Of a stretch of 64,000 nucleotides of DNA, positions 1-7,476 are shown in pieces. The translations under genes and the position numbers were made by a program. This DNA comes from Selenomonadales bacterium (lineage in GTDB: Bacteria; Bacillota; Negativicutes; Sporomusales; UBA7701), in the NCBI GenBank assembly GCA_029975165.1, contig JARKPR010000012.1, forward strand, positions 1 through 64,000. Reading direction: 5' to 3'. Below the pieces are notes generated by a model that saw only the letters and a program-made list of their open reading frames with translations, was not told the DNA's origin and searched no databases. Every line of letters starts with the position of its first letter. Positions within the stretch are counted from its first letter, which is position 1.

Positions 1-60
1 GGGAGAGGTTCCACTCTTAGTAAAGCAGTCTTTGCCGCAAGGAGGGATAGGAATCCTCAC
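1..60. other. Window-edge segment with a stem-loop; identity unknown
   Basis: Bases 5-12 (GAGGTTCC) pair with 50-58 (GGAATCCTC, one bulged T), and the flanking GGG and CCCC could extend the stem. The feature is cut by the window edge, so it may be the 3' part of a leader or of a small RNA. I cannot assign a family and see no credible reading frame here. Confidence 0.3.
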
Positions 61-84
61 CCCATACGAGCTTATTATATCTCA

Positions 85-98
85 CGGTCAATTGACCG
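85..98. promoter_or_regulatory. 14-bp perfect palindrome upstream of the nitroreductase
   Basis: CGGTCAATTGACCG reads the same on both strands and lies 52 bp before the nitroreductase start. Its size and position fit a dimeric regulator operator. No regulator gene is adjacent, so the assignment is inference. Confidence 0.35.
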
Positions 99-150
99 GC
101 GATATACGCCTTATAACCAAAACTAATTATAGTAGGAGGTAAAACATGCT

Positions 151-678
151 ATGACGAAGGATGTTTTCGATGCGATGCGCGAGGCGCACGCCGTGCGCCG
201 GTTCACGGCGGACCAACTGCCGGAGCCCACGCTGACGAGGCTTTTGGAGGCGGCGTGCTGGGCGCCGAGCGCCGGCAATCTGCAGCCGTGGTATTTTTAT
301 GTGGTGCAGAACGAGGAGTTGAAGCGGCGGCTGGCGGACGCCTGCCACGACCAGAGCCAGGTGGCGGAGGCGCCGACGGTGGTGGTGGTGATGGCCGACC
401 CGGCGCGGTCGAACGAGCGCTACGGCGAGCGGGGGGCGCAGCTTTTTTGCCTGCAGGATACGGCGGCGGCGGCGCAGAATATGCTGCTGGCCGCGACCGG
501 CCTGGGGGTCGCCTCCTGCTGGGTGGGAGGATTCGACGAGCGGCGGGTGCAGGAGCTGTTGGCGGCGCCGCCCCGGCTTAGGGCGGTGGCGGTGATCTGC
601 TTGGGCTACAGCAACGAGGCCGGCGAGGAGCCGAAGGAGCGCCTGCGGGTGGCGGATGTGGCGACGATTCTGCATTAG
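151..678 (+). CDS. Nitroreductase family FMN oxidoreductase
   Basis: A 175-residue protein of the small NAD(P)H:FMN nitroreductase fold, expected to be a cytosolic flavoprotein reducing nitro compounds, quinones or similar acceptors; the physiological substrate cannot be told. Visible signatures are the FMN phosphate-binding RRF near residues 16-18, the family motif APSAGNLQPW at 38-47 and the glycine-rich GLGVASCWVGGF at 117-128. AGGAGGT ends 10 bases before the ATG. An earlier ATG five bases upstream meets a stop after two codons and is not the start. The next gene, a DksA-like protein, begins 6 bp after the stop, so the two are probably co-transcribed. Confidence 0.88.
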   Translation: MTKDVFDAMREAHAVRRFTADQLPEPTLTRLLEAACWAPSAGNLQPWYFYVVQNEELKRRLADACHDQSQVAEAPTVVVVMADPARSNERYGERGAQLFCLQDTAAAAQNMLLAATGLGVASCWVGGFDERRVQELLAAPPRLRAVAVICLGYSNEAGEEPKERLRVADVATILH

Positions 679-684
679 GAGGGG

Positions 685-1368
685 ATGGCTTTGGAGGCAC
701 GGCTGCTGGCGCATTTCCGCGAGGAGCTGGAGGATACGAAGGAACGGCTGCTGGAGACGATTTCCCGCCTGGAGGAGACCGGCCTCGGCGATACGATGAG
801 CGATTCGCTGGGCGAGCTGTCGATGTACGACAATCACCCCGCCGACGTAGGCGACGCTTTGTTCGAGCGGGGCAAGGACGTGGCACTGCGCGACAACGCC
901 CATGTGCTGCTGGCAACGGTGGAGGCGGCGCTCGACAAGGTGGCGCGGGGGACGTACGGGGTGTGCGAGAAGTGCGGCCGGCCGGTCGGCGAGGAGCGGT
1001 TGGAGGCTTTGCCGTGGGCGACCCATTGCGTCGACTGCCAGCGGCTGGAAGAGGCGGCCGACCCTGCGCCGCGGCCGCTGGAGGAGACGACTCTGGCGCC
1101 GCCGTTCCATCGCACGTTCCTCGATACGGCGCGGTTCGCTTCCGTGGGTTTCGACGGCGAGGACGCGCTGCAGGCGGTGCTGAAATACGGCAGCTCGGAT
1201 ACGCCCCAGGATATTCCGGGGTCGTACGATTTCAAGGCGCTGTGGCCGAACAGCAACGAGCGCCAGGGGATCGTGGACCGGGCGGACGCCATTCCGGACG
1301 AGCCGGCCAACAGGCGCAGTCCGCGCAACGAGGCCGCGGCAAGGAGGAAAACGAAGGAAACCGAGTAA
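685..1368 (+). CDS. TraR/DksA-type zinc finger protein (YteA-like)
   Basis: A 227-residue protein with an N-terminal coiled-coil-prone helix (about 8-35) and a C4 zinc finger at about residues 94-118 (CEKC ... CVDC), as in the TraR/DksA family. The length and long C-terminal tail match the YteA branch seen in spore-forming Firmicutes rather than classical DksA. DksA proteins bind RNA polymerase through the secondary channel; whether this one does is inference. AGGAGGGG lies only about two bases before the ATG, so the in-frame TTG two codons later (691) is a plausible alternative start. The stop codon sits inside the terminator stem. Confidence 0.8.
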   Translation: MALEARLLAHFREELEDTKERLLETISRLEETGLGDTMSDSLGELSMYDNHPADVGDALFERGKDVALRDNAHVLLATVEAALDKVARGTYGVCEKCGRPVGEERLEALPWATHCVDCQRLEEAADPAPRPLEETTLAPPFHRTFLDTARFASVGFDGEDALQAVLKYGSSDTPQDIPGSYDFKALWPNSNERQGIVDRADAIPDEPANRRSPRNEAAARRKTKETE

Positions 1369-1387
1369 GGGCTCGGTTTCTTTTCTA
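1357..1387 (+). terminator. Rho-independent terminator of the DksA-like gene
   Basis: GAAACCGAG (1357-1365) pairs with CTCGGTTTC (1372-1380), followed by TTTTCT. The stop codon TAA lies in the loop. Confidence 0.85.
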
Positions 1388-1413
1388 TATATTGCGGGAT
1401 TTCGGAGGCAGGA

Positions 1414-1435
1414 TTTTGCCGCCGCGGCGGCAAAA
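1414..1435. repeat. 22-bp perfect palindrome
   Basis: TTTTGCCGCCG followed directly by its reverse complement, with no loop. A T-tract on one side and an A-tract on the other frame a GC core. It lies between a terminator and the next gene. It could be an operator or a cruciform-forming site. Confidence 0.5.
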
Positions 1436-1473
1436 CTATCTTTGAGCAAAGCGGACTATTGATATGAAGGGGT

Positions 1474-1710
1474 ATGGCTGTGAACATTATTTTGCGGAAT
1501 TTCATCGTCAGCATGGCGACGGTGATTATCGGCGGGCTGGTGCTGTGGGCCAGCGAGTCGGGGAGCGAGGGCGGGGTCAGCATCCCCTGGCTGCTGCTGG
1601 TGGGCTTCGCGGGCGGCTGCCTGGTGATATCGTTCGCCACGTGGTGGAAGCGGCGGAGCAGGCCGCAGGAGGCGAAAGGGCCGGCCGGAAAGAAGGGGCG
1701 CGGCAAATAA
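1474..1710 (+). CDS. Small two-helix membrane protein, unknown function
   Basis: A 78-residue protein with two hydrophobic segments (about 8-25 and 38-58) and a basic tail rich in Lys and Arg, which suggests an inner-membrane hairpin with a cytoplasmic C-terminus. AAGGGG is almost adjacent to the ATG; the in-frame GTG at 1480 has better spacing and may be the real start. I do not recognise the family. It is not clearly linked to either neighbour. Confidence 0.55.
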   Translation: MAVNIILRNFIVSMATVIIGGLVLWASESGSEGGVSIPWLLLVGFAGGCLVISFATWWKRRSRPQEAKGPAGKKGRGK

Positions 1711-1822
1711 GGGGCGCATAGCGGGTCATTGCTTGGCGAATGCTAGATTAGTTGCTTCCCGGAAGCACGCTTTGCCGGACGGCGACTAGTATATAGCGGA
1801 AGCGGAACGGGGGCGGCGCACT

Positions 1823-2524
1823 ATGGCCGAACCGACGGGCAGAAGCTTGTATGTGATGAAGGGGCTTGTTCTGGCCGGCGCGGTGGCGGCGTATTTTTTC
1901 GTGCCGGGGGTGCGGGAATTCGTCGCCGCCGGCATAGGCTATCTCCACCATCGCGATTTCGAGGGGCTGCGGATGTTCATCCTGGCGTACGGGATATGGG
2001 CGCCGGTGACGTCGGTGGCGCTGATGACGGTGCAGTCGATGGTGCCGCTGGTGCCGGGGCTGGCGATAACGATCACGAACGCCTGGATCTTCGGCTGGGA
2101 ATACGGGGCGCTGTATTCGTGGCTCGGCGCGCTGGCGGGGGCGGTGCTCGATTTCGGCATCGCCCGCTGGTACGGCCGGCCGGTGGTGGAGAAGTTCGTG
2201 CGGGCCAAGTACCTCGATATGACCGACCGGTTTTTCAAGCGCCACGGGGTGCTGGCGGTGTTCGTGACGCGGCTTACGCCGATCATCCCTTTCAAGGTGA
2301 TAAGCTACGGGGCCGGGCTGACGGCGATCACCCTGCAGCAATACGTGCTGGCGACCGGCATCGGCCAGACGCCGGCGATCGTGCTGTATTCGTTCCTGGG
2401 GCAGCATCTGACCCGCAGCATCCGCTGGGCCATCTTGATAACGACTGTGCTGATCCTGGTGAGTTTGCTGGTCTATTATTACCGCAACGAGATCGAGAAA
2501 CGGCTTTTTTCGCATAAGGAGTGA
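1823..2524 (+). CDS. TVP38/TMEM64 (DedA superfamily) membrane protein
   Basis: A 233-residue polytopic membrane protein. The core contains the superfamily pattern VPLVPGLAITITNAWIFG followed by GALAGAVLDFGIARWYGR and a second re-entrant-like region, RLTPIIPFKVISYGAG. DedA/TVP38 proteins are implicated in lipid flipping and membrane homeostasis. Five or more hydrophobic stretches are visible, with a basic C-terminal tail. The Shine-Dalgarno sequence is weak, so the start is not firm. A second protein of the same broad family lies at 46055-46738. Confidence 0.82.
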   Translation: MAEPTGRSLYVMKGLVLAGAVAAYFFVPGVREFVAAGIGYLHHRDFEGLRMFILAYGIWAPVTSVALMTVQSMVPLVPGLAITITNAWIFGWEYGALYSWLGALAGAVLDFGIARWYGRPVVEKFVRAKYLDMTDRFFKRHGVLAVFVTRLTPIIPFKVISYGAGLTAITLQQYVLATGIGQTPAIVLYSFLGQHLTRSIRWAILITTVLILVSLLVYYYRNEIEKRLFSHKE

Positions 2525-2572
2525 TTTTACGGCAACATGTTGCTTTTGCCGATGGTTTTTTTTCCATTCATT

Positions 2573-2581
2573 TGGTATAAT
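2573..2581 (+). promoter_or_regulatory. Extended -10 promoter of the ferredoxin gene
   Basis: TGG followed by TATAAT (2576-2581) gives an extended -10 element 36 bp before the ferredoxin start. No good -35 is visible, as is common for extended -10 promoters. Confidence 0.6.
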
Positions 2582-2616
2582 ATAGACTAGCAATGCTCAG
2601 GAGGTGAAAAGAAATC

Positions 2617-2784
2617 ATGTATAAAATCAGCAGCGAGTGCATCAAATGCGGCGCGTGCGCGGCAACCTGTCCGGTGGGCGCGATTTCCGAGGGTGACGCC
2701 CAGTACGTCATCGGCGACCAGTGCGTTGATTGCGGCTCTTGCGCCGCGGTCTGTCCGGTAGGGGCCATCAGCCCCGGCGAATAA
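2617..2784 (+). CDS. 2[4Fe-4S] bacterial-type ferredoxin
   Basis: A 55-residue ferredoxin with two CxxCxxCxxxCP clusters: CIKCGACAATCP from residue 8 and CVDCGSCAAVCP from residue 37. This is the complete ligand set of a clostridial-type low-potential electron carrier. The length is normal for the family. AGGAGGTG precedes the ATG with good spacing. The gene has its own promoter and a strong terminator, so it is monocistronic, which suits an abundant cytosolic carrier. Confidence 0.95.
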   Translation: MYKISSECIKCGACAATCPVGAISEGDAQYVIGDQCVDCGSCAAVCPVGAISPGE

Positions 2785-2798
2785 TACGGGTCGTGCGG

Positions 2799-2825
2799 GA
2801 AGCGTAGCCGGGGCTACGCTTCTTT
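2799..2825 (+). terminator. Rho-independent terminator of the ferredoxin gene
   Basis: GAAGCGTAGCC (2799-2809) pairs with GGCTACGCTTC (2812-2822) and is followed by a short T-run. Confidence 0.85.
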
Positions 2826-2888
2826 ACGTTGCGGCAAATATTGAGTATTATGGATATGCCAGGGAAAAATAATGGACGGAGACGATGC

Positions 2889-3251
2889 ATGAAGACGGTC
2901 GCCCTTATTGCTCACGACAGGAAGAAACAGGAGATGCTGGCGTTCGTCGCCGCCCACCGTGAGGCGCTGGCCGGCTACAATTTGATCGCCACGGCGACAA
3001 CCGGAGGGCTGGTGGCCGAGACGACGGGGCTGGCGGTGAAGGTGTACCTGTCCGGTCCGCTCGGCGGCGATTTGCAGATCGGGGCCTTGATCGCCTGCCA
3101 GGCGGTCGATCTGGTGATCTTTCTCCGCGATCCGCTGACGGCCCAGCCGCACGAACCGGATATAACGGCCCTCCTGCGGGTATGCGACGTTCATAATGTG
3201 CCGGTGGCCACGAACGAAACGGCGGCCGCCCTGATGCTGCAAGCTTTGTGA
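2889..3251 (+). CDS. mgsA: Methylglyoxal synthase
   Basis: A 120-residue protein matching methylglyoxal synthase in length and order of motifs. The enzyme converts dihydroxyacetone phosphate to methylglyoxal and phosphate, a glycolytic bypass. Diagnostic elements are the N-terminal IAHDRKK, the phosphate-binding [11 protein letters not shown] containing the catalytic Asp, and [14 protein letters not shown]. The frame is open 20 codons further upstream, but the ATG at 2889 gives the family N-terminus. lspA follows after 30 bp, possibly in one transcript. Confidence 0.93.
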   Translation: MKTVALIAHDRKKQEMLAFVAAHREALAGYNLIATATTGGLVAETTGLAVKVYLSGPLGGDLQIGALIACQAVDLVIFLRDPLTAQPHEPDITALLRVCDVHNVPVATNETAAALMLQAL

Positions 3252-3281
3252 CAGGTTGACCGGATAGGAGAGAGTAAACGC

Positions 3282-3755
3282 GTGCCGATCGTGATCCTTG
3301 CTTTGGCAGTGGCGGCCCTCGACCAGGTGGCGAAGGCCTATATGCAGGCGAATATGGTGCCAGGGGCGTCGATCCCGGTGATCCCCGGCGTCTTTCACAT
3401 CACTTATGTGCTCAATCCGGGGGCGGCGTTCGGCATCCTCGAGCACCAGACGTGGTTTTTCCTGCTGGTGGCGTTTTTGCTGTTCGCGGCGATGGTGTAT
3501 TTTTACCCCCGCATCCCGCCGGGCTACGGGCTGCTCAGGCTGGGCATCGGCCTGCAGGTGGGCGGGGCGGCCGGCAATGTCGTCGACCGGCTGAAGACGG
3601 GGTATGTGGTCGATTTTCTCGATTTCCGGGTATGGCCGGTGTTCAATATCGCCGATATGGCGATCGTGGGCGGGGTGGCGCTGATCGTGTATTCGCTTTT
3701 ATTCCCGCCGGGAAAGAGAGCTGACGAGGGTGACGGGTCAGACGCGCCGCTTTGA
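3282..3755 (+). CDS. lspA: Lipoprotein signal peptidase (signal peptidase II)
   Basis: A 157-residue inner-membrane aspartyl protease that cleaves the signal peptides of diacylglyceryl-modified prolipoproteins. Four hydrophobic helices are visible. Conserved boxes are NPGAAFGI, then GNVVDRLKTGYVVDFLDF with one catalytic Asp, and FNIADMAIVGG with the other. It starts at GTG after AGGAGAG. It overlaps the pseudouridine synthase gene by 26 bp, which implies translational coupling; lspA-rluD is a frequent Firmicutes pair. Confidence 0.95.
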   Translation: MPIVILALAVAALDQVAKAYMQANMVPGASIPVIPGVFHITYVLNPGAAFGILEHQTWFFLLVAFLLFAAMVYFYPRIPPGYGLLRLGIGLQVGGAAGNVVDRLKTGYVVDFLDFRVWPVFNIADMAIVGGVALIVYSLLFPPGKRADEGDGSDAPL

Positions 3756-4653
3756 GGCGGCTGAAGCCGACCGGGGAGAGCGCCTGGACGTGTTTCTGGC
3801 CAGGCAGGCGCCCGCACTGTCGCGCTCCCGCGTCCAGAAGCTGATCGCCGACGGGCTGGCGGCGGTGGACGGGCGGACGGCCAAGGCCAACCACCGCGTG
3901 CAGCCGGGCGAGGCGGTGACGCTTGACGTGTCGGAACCTGCGCCGGCGGCGGCAGAGGCGGAGGCCATTCCGCTGGATGTGGTCTACGAGGACGCGGACG
4001 TGGTGGTGGTAAACAAGCCGCGGGGGATGGTGGTCCATCCGGCGGCCGGCAACTGGCGGGGGACGCTGGTGAACGCGCTGCTGGCCCGCTGCGGCGATTT
4101 GTCGGGGGTGGGCGGCGAGGTGCGGCCGGGGATCGTCCACCGCCTTGATAAGGATACGTCCGGGGTGATGGTGGCGGCGAAGAACGATCAGGCTCACGCC
4201 AGCCTGGCCCGCCAGATAAAGGATCGCACCGCCGGGCGCCGCTACCTGGCGCTGGTGCACGGCAACGTGAAGGCTGAGGAGGGGCTGATCGACGCTCCCA
4301 TCGGCCGCCACCGCCAGGACCGCAAGAAGATGGCGGTGGACGCCGGGCACGGCCGGGAGGCGCGGACGCGCTTCACGGTGGTGGAGCGGTTCGCCGGTTA
4401 CACGCTGGTGGCGTGCAAGCTGGAGACGGGCCGGACGCACCAGATAAGGGTGCATATGGCGTACATCGGCCATCCGGTGGTCGGCGACCCCAAGTACGGG
4501 CCGAAAAGTCAGCCGTTTGCCATCGCCGGGCAGGCGCTGCATTCGGCCGAGCTGACCTTCCGCCACCCGGCTAGCGGGGCGACGATGGTGTTCGCGGCGC
4601 CGCTGCCGCAGGATATGGAGGCTATACTGGCGCTGCTGCGCAAACGCGGGTAA
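3730..4653 (+). CDS. rluD: RluA/RluD-family rRNA pseudouridine synthase
   Basis: A 307-residue enzyme with an N-terminal S4 RNA-binding domain (about residues 15-75) and a catalytic domain containing the signature HRLDKDTSG, whose Asp is the nucleophile, and later TGRTHQIRVHM. The family isomerises uridines in 23S rRNA; which sites this copy modifies cannot be read from sequence, so the symbol is by closest family. It starts at GTG inside lspA after GACGAGG. Downstream lies dispersed repeat copy 1. Confidence 0.9.
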   Translation: MTGQTRRFEAAEADRGERLDVFLARQAPALSRSRVQKLIADGLAAVDGRTAKANHRVQPGEAVTLDVSEPAPAAAEAEAIPLDVVYEDADVVVVNKPRGMVVHPAAGNWRGTLVNALLARCGDLSGVGGEVRPGIVHRLDKDTSGVMVAAKNDQAHASLARQIKDRTAGRRYLALVHGNVKAEEGLIDAPIGRHRQDRKKMAVDAGHGREARTRFTVVERFAGYTLVACKLETGRTHQIRVHMAYIGHPVVGDPKYGPKSQPFAIAGQALHSAELTFRHPASGATMVFAAPLPQDMEAILALLRKRG

Positions 4654-4659
4654 TGTGGA

Positions 4660-5341
<682 letters not shown>

Positions 5342-5354
5342 TCGGGGGCGGCCG

Positions 5355-6120
5355 TTGATAAGGCCTCAGGAGATGTCAGAATTGGCTAGGAATCTGGAAG
5401 TATTGTACGATATTTTTGCCGGTATGCCGCGCGGCGGGCCGGGGTCGAACGCTTCGACGCGGCGGGCCTTCGGGCTGCTGGCGGATGTGCCGCCGGCGCC
5501 GCGCATCCTGGACGTGGGCTGCGGCCCGGGGATGGCGACGCTGGAAGTGGCGCGGCTGTCGGGCGGCACGGTGATCGGGCTGGACAGCCACCAGCCGTTC
5601 CTGGACGTGCTGACGGACCGGGTTGCAGGACCGGGTGCGGGCGGTGAACGGGTCGATGGACGCGCTGCCGTTCGCGCCGGCGGAGTTCGACATCATCTGG
5701 GCCGAAGGGTCGTTGTTCGTCATGGGGCTCGACCGGGCGCTTAGTTACCTGAAGGGGTTTCTGAAGCCCGGCGGGTATCTGGCGGCGACCGAGCTGACGT
5801 GGCTGCGGCCGGGCGCCCCGGAGGAGCTGCACCGTTTCTGGCGGCAGGTCGGCGCAACGATCGCCGATACGGCCGTCAATTTGGCGCTGTTCGCCGCCGC
5901 CGGCTATGAGCTGGTGGGGCATTTCGCCCTGCCGGGGGCCGACTGGCAGGACGATTTCTACGTCCCGATAGAGAGGCGCCTGCCGCTGCTGCGCGCCAAG
6001 TACGCCGCCGATCCGGCGGGGCTGGCCGAGATTGAGAGCATGGCGGCCGAGATCGACGTGTACCGCAAGTACGGCGAGTATTACGGGTATGTCTTCTATG
6101 TGGCCCGCAAGGGGAATTGA
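5355..6120 (+). pseudogene. Class I SAM-dependent methyltransferase, split by a one-base frameshift
   Basis: The first frame (from TTG 5355) carries the SAM-binding motif ILDVGCGPGMATLEVA and runs to FLDVLTDR. The second frame resumes with LQDRVRAVNGSMDALPF and continues through the usual motifs to a stop at 6120. Deleting one G from the GGG at 5620-5622 joins them into a protein of about 254 residues with no gap. The rest is intact, so either the inactivation is recent or the base is a sequencing error. The substrate is unknown. An alternative start is ATG 5373. Confidence 0.8.
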
Positions 6121-6121
6121 T

Positions 6122-6162
6122 CGTCAACAAAAACCGGCGCTCTGCGCCGGTTTTTGTTGACG
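6122..6162. terminator. Long bidirectional rho-independent terminator
   Basis: A 19-bp perfect stem, 6122-6140 against 6144-6162, with a 3-base loop. A-tract and T-tract arms let it act on either strand. It directly follows the methyltransferase stop. Confidence 0.88.
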
Positions 6163-6222
6163 GTGGAAGCCGTTTCCAGTACGATGGTGGCGTGATGGAC
6201 GACAAAGCGGGAGGCGGATGGG

Positions 6223-7416
6223 ATGGCGGCGGTTTTCGAGGCGACGACGCTGGCCGGGATGCGGCTGGCGAGCAGGATCATCAGGTCGGCGACCCACGAG
6301 GGGGTGGGCGACGGCGACGATTTCCCCGCGAAGCTGATCGAGCGGTACAGCCGGCTGGCCGCCGGCGGGGCGGGGGCGATAATCACCGGCTACGCCGGGG
6401 TGAGCAGGGGCGGCCGGGCCTGGCCGAATATGCTGATGATCGACGACGATGCGTATATCCCCGCCTTCCGGGCGGTGACGGACGCAGTCAGGCCCTACGG
6501 GGCGCCGCTCGTCCTCCAGCTCGCCCACGGCGGCGGCCGCACGGAGCCGGCGGTGACCGGCGAGGCGGCCAAGGCGCCGTCGCGCTACCGCTACAAGGGG
6601 GCGGGCAGCACGGCCCGGGAGCTGACGGCGGGCGAGATCGAGCGGATTATCGCCGCCTTCGTGCAGGGGGTGGTCCGCGCCCGGCGAAGCGGCTTTGCCG
6701 GCGCGCAGGTGCACGCTGCCCACGGGTATCTGCTGGCCGCGTTCCTGTCGCCGGCGCTGAACAGGCGGCGCGACCGCTGGGGCGGGTCGACGGAGAACAG
6801 GTTCCGCATCGTCGGCGAGATCATCGGCCGGGCCCGGCAGGCGGTCGGCGCTTTCCCGCTGCTGGTCAAGCTGAGCGCGTACGACTTCGACGCCGGCGGC
6901 CTGCGGCTGGACGAGGCGGTCCGCCTGGCGAGGCTGTGCGAGGCGGCGTCGTTCGACGCTATCGAGGTGTCGTGCGGCAACGATAATTTCTTCGCCGTCG
7001 TCAGACCGCGCCGGTTGCCGGTGGCGGCCATCCTGGAGCTGACGCCGGCCTTGCGGGAGGCGCCGTGGCTGAAGAAAAAGCTGGCGGCGCTGGTCATCCC
7101 GCGCCTCTTTCCGCTATGCGACGAGACGGAGAATTATAATGTCGCGGCGGCGGCGGCGATCAAGGCCGCGGTCGGCATCCCGGTGAGCGTGGTCGGAGGG
7201 ATAAGGCGGCTGGCGGCGATGGAGGCGATCGTCGCGGCCGGGCAGGCGGACTATGTGTCGCTGTGCCGGCCGTTCATCGTCGAGCCGGACATCGTGGCCA
7301 GGCTGCGGGAGGGCCGCCAGGATGGGTCGCGGTGCATCGACTGCGATTATTGCCTGGTCGGCGTGGGCGGAGGGCCGCTGAAGTGCTTCTACGGCCGCCT
7401 GCCGGCAGGGCGGTAG
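6223..7416 (+). CDS. Old yellow enzyme family NADH:flavin oxidoreductase
   Basis: A 397-residue TIM-barrel FMN oxidoreductase. Recognisable parts are the N-terminal IIRSATHEG, the substrate-side HAAHGYLLAAFLSP with the two conserved His residues, and the family stretch NRRRDRWGGSTENR. The C-terminal half keeps the phosphate-binding SVVGGIRR and SLCRPFI. A Cys cluster near the C-terminus (CIDCDYCL) may hold an iron-sulfur cluster, as in the larger 2,4-dienoyl-CoA reductases, although the FAD domain of those enzymes is absent. The gene is monocistronic between two terminators. The substrate is unknown. Confidence 0.85.
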   Translation: MAAVFEATTLAGMRLASRIIRSATHEGVGDGDDFPAKLIERYSRLAAGGAGAIITGYAGVSRGGRAWPNMLMIDDDAYIPAFRAVTDAVRPYGAPLVLQLAHGGGRTEPAVTGEAAKAPSRYRYKGAGSTARELTAGEIERIIAAFVQGVVRARRSGFAGAQVHAAHGYLLAAFLSPALNRRRDRWGGSTENRFRIVGEIIGRARQAVGAFPLLVKLSAYDFDAGGLRLDEAVRLARLCEAASFDAIEVSCGNDNFFAVVRPRRLPVAAILELTPALREAPWLKKKLAALVIPRLFPLCDETENYNVAAAAAIKAAVGIPVSVVGGIRRLAAMEAIVAAGQADYVSLCRPFIVEPDIVARLREGRQDGSRCIDCDYCLVGVGGGPLKCFYGRLPAGR

Positions 7417-7441
7417 AAGGAACAGGGCTAAGAAAATATCG

Positions 7442-7476
7442 AAAGGATAAGACTTTGGTGTCTTATCCTTTTTTGT
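7442..7476 (+). terminator. Rho-independent terminator between convergent genes
   Basis: AAAGGATAAGAC (7442-7453) pairs with GTCTTATCCTTT (7460-7471), followed by a T-run. The stop codon of the minus-strand rqcH gene lies inside this hairpin. Confidence 0.85.
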
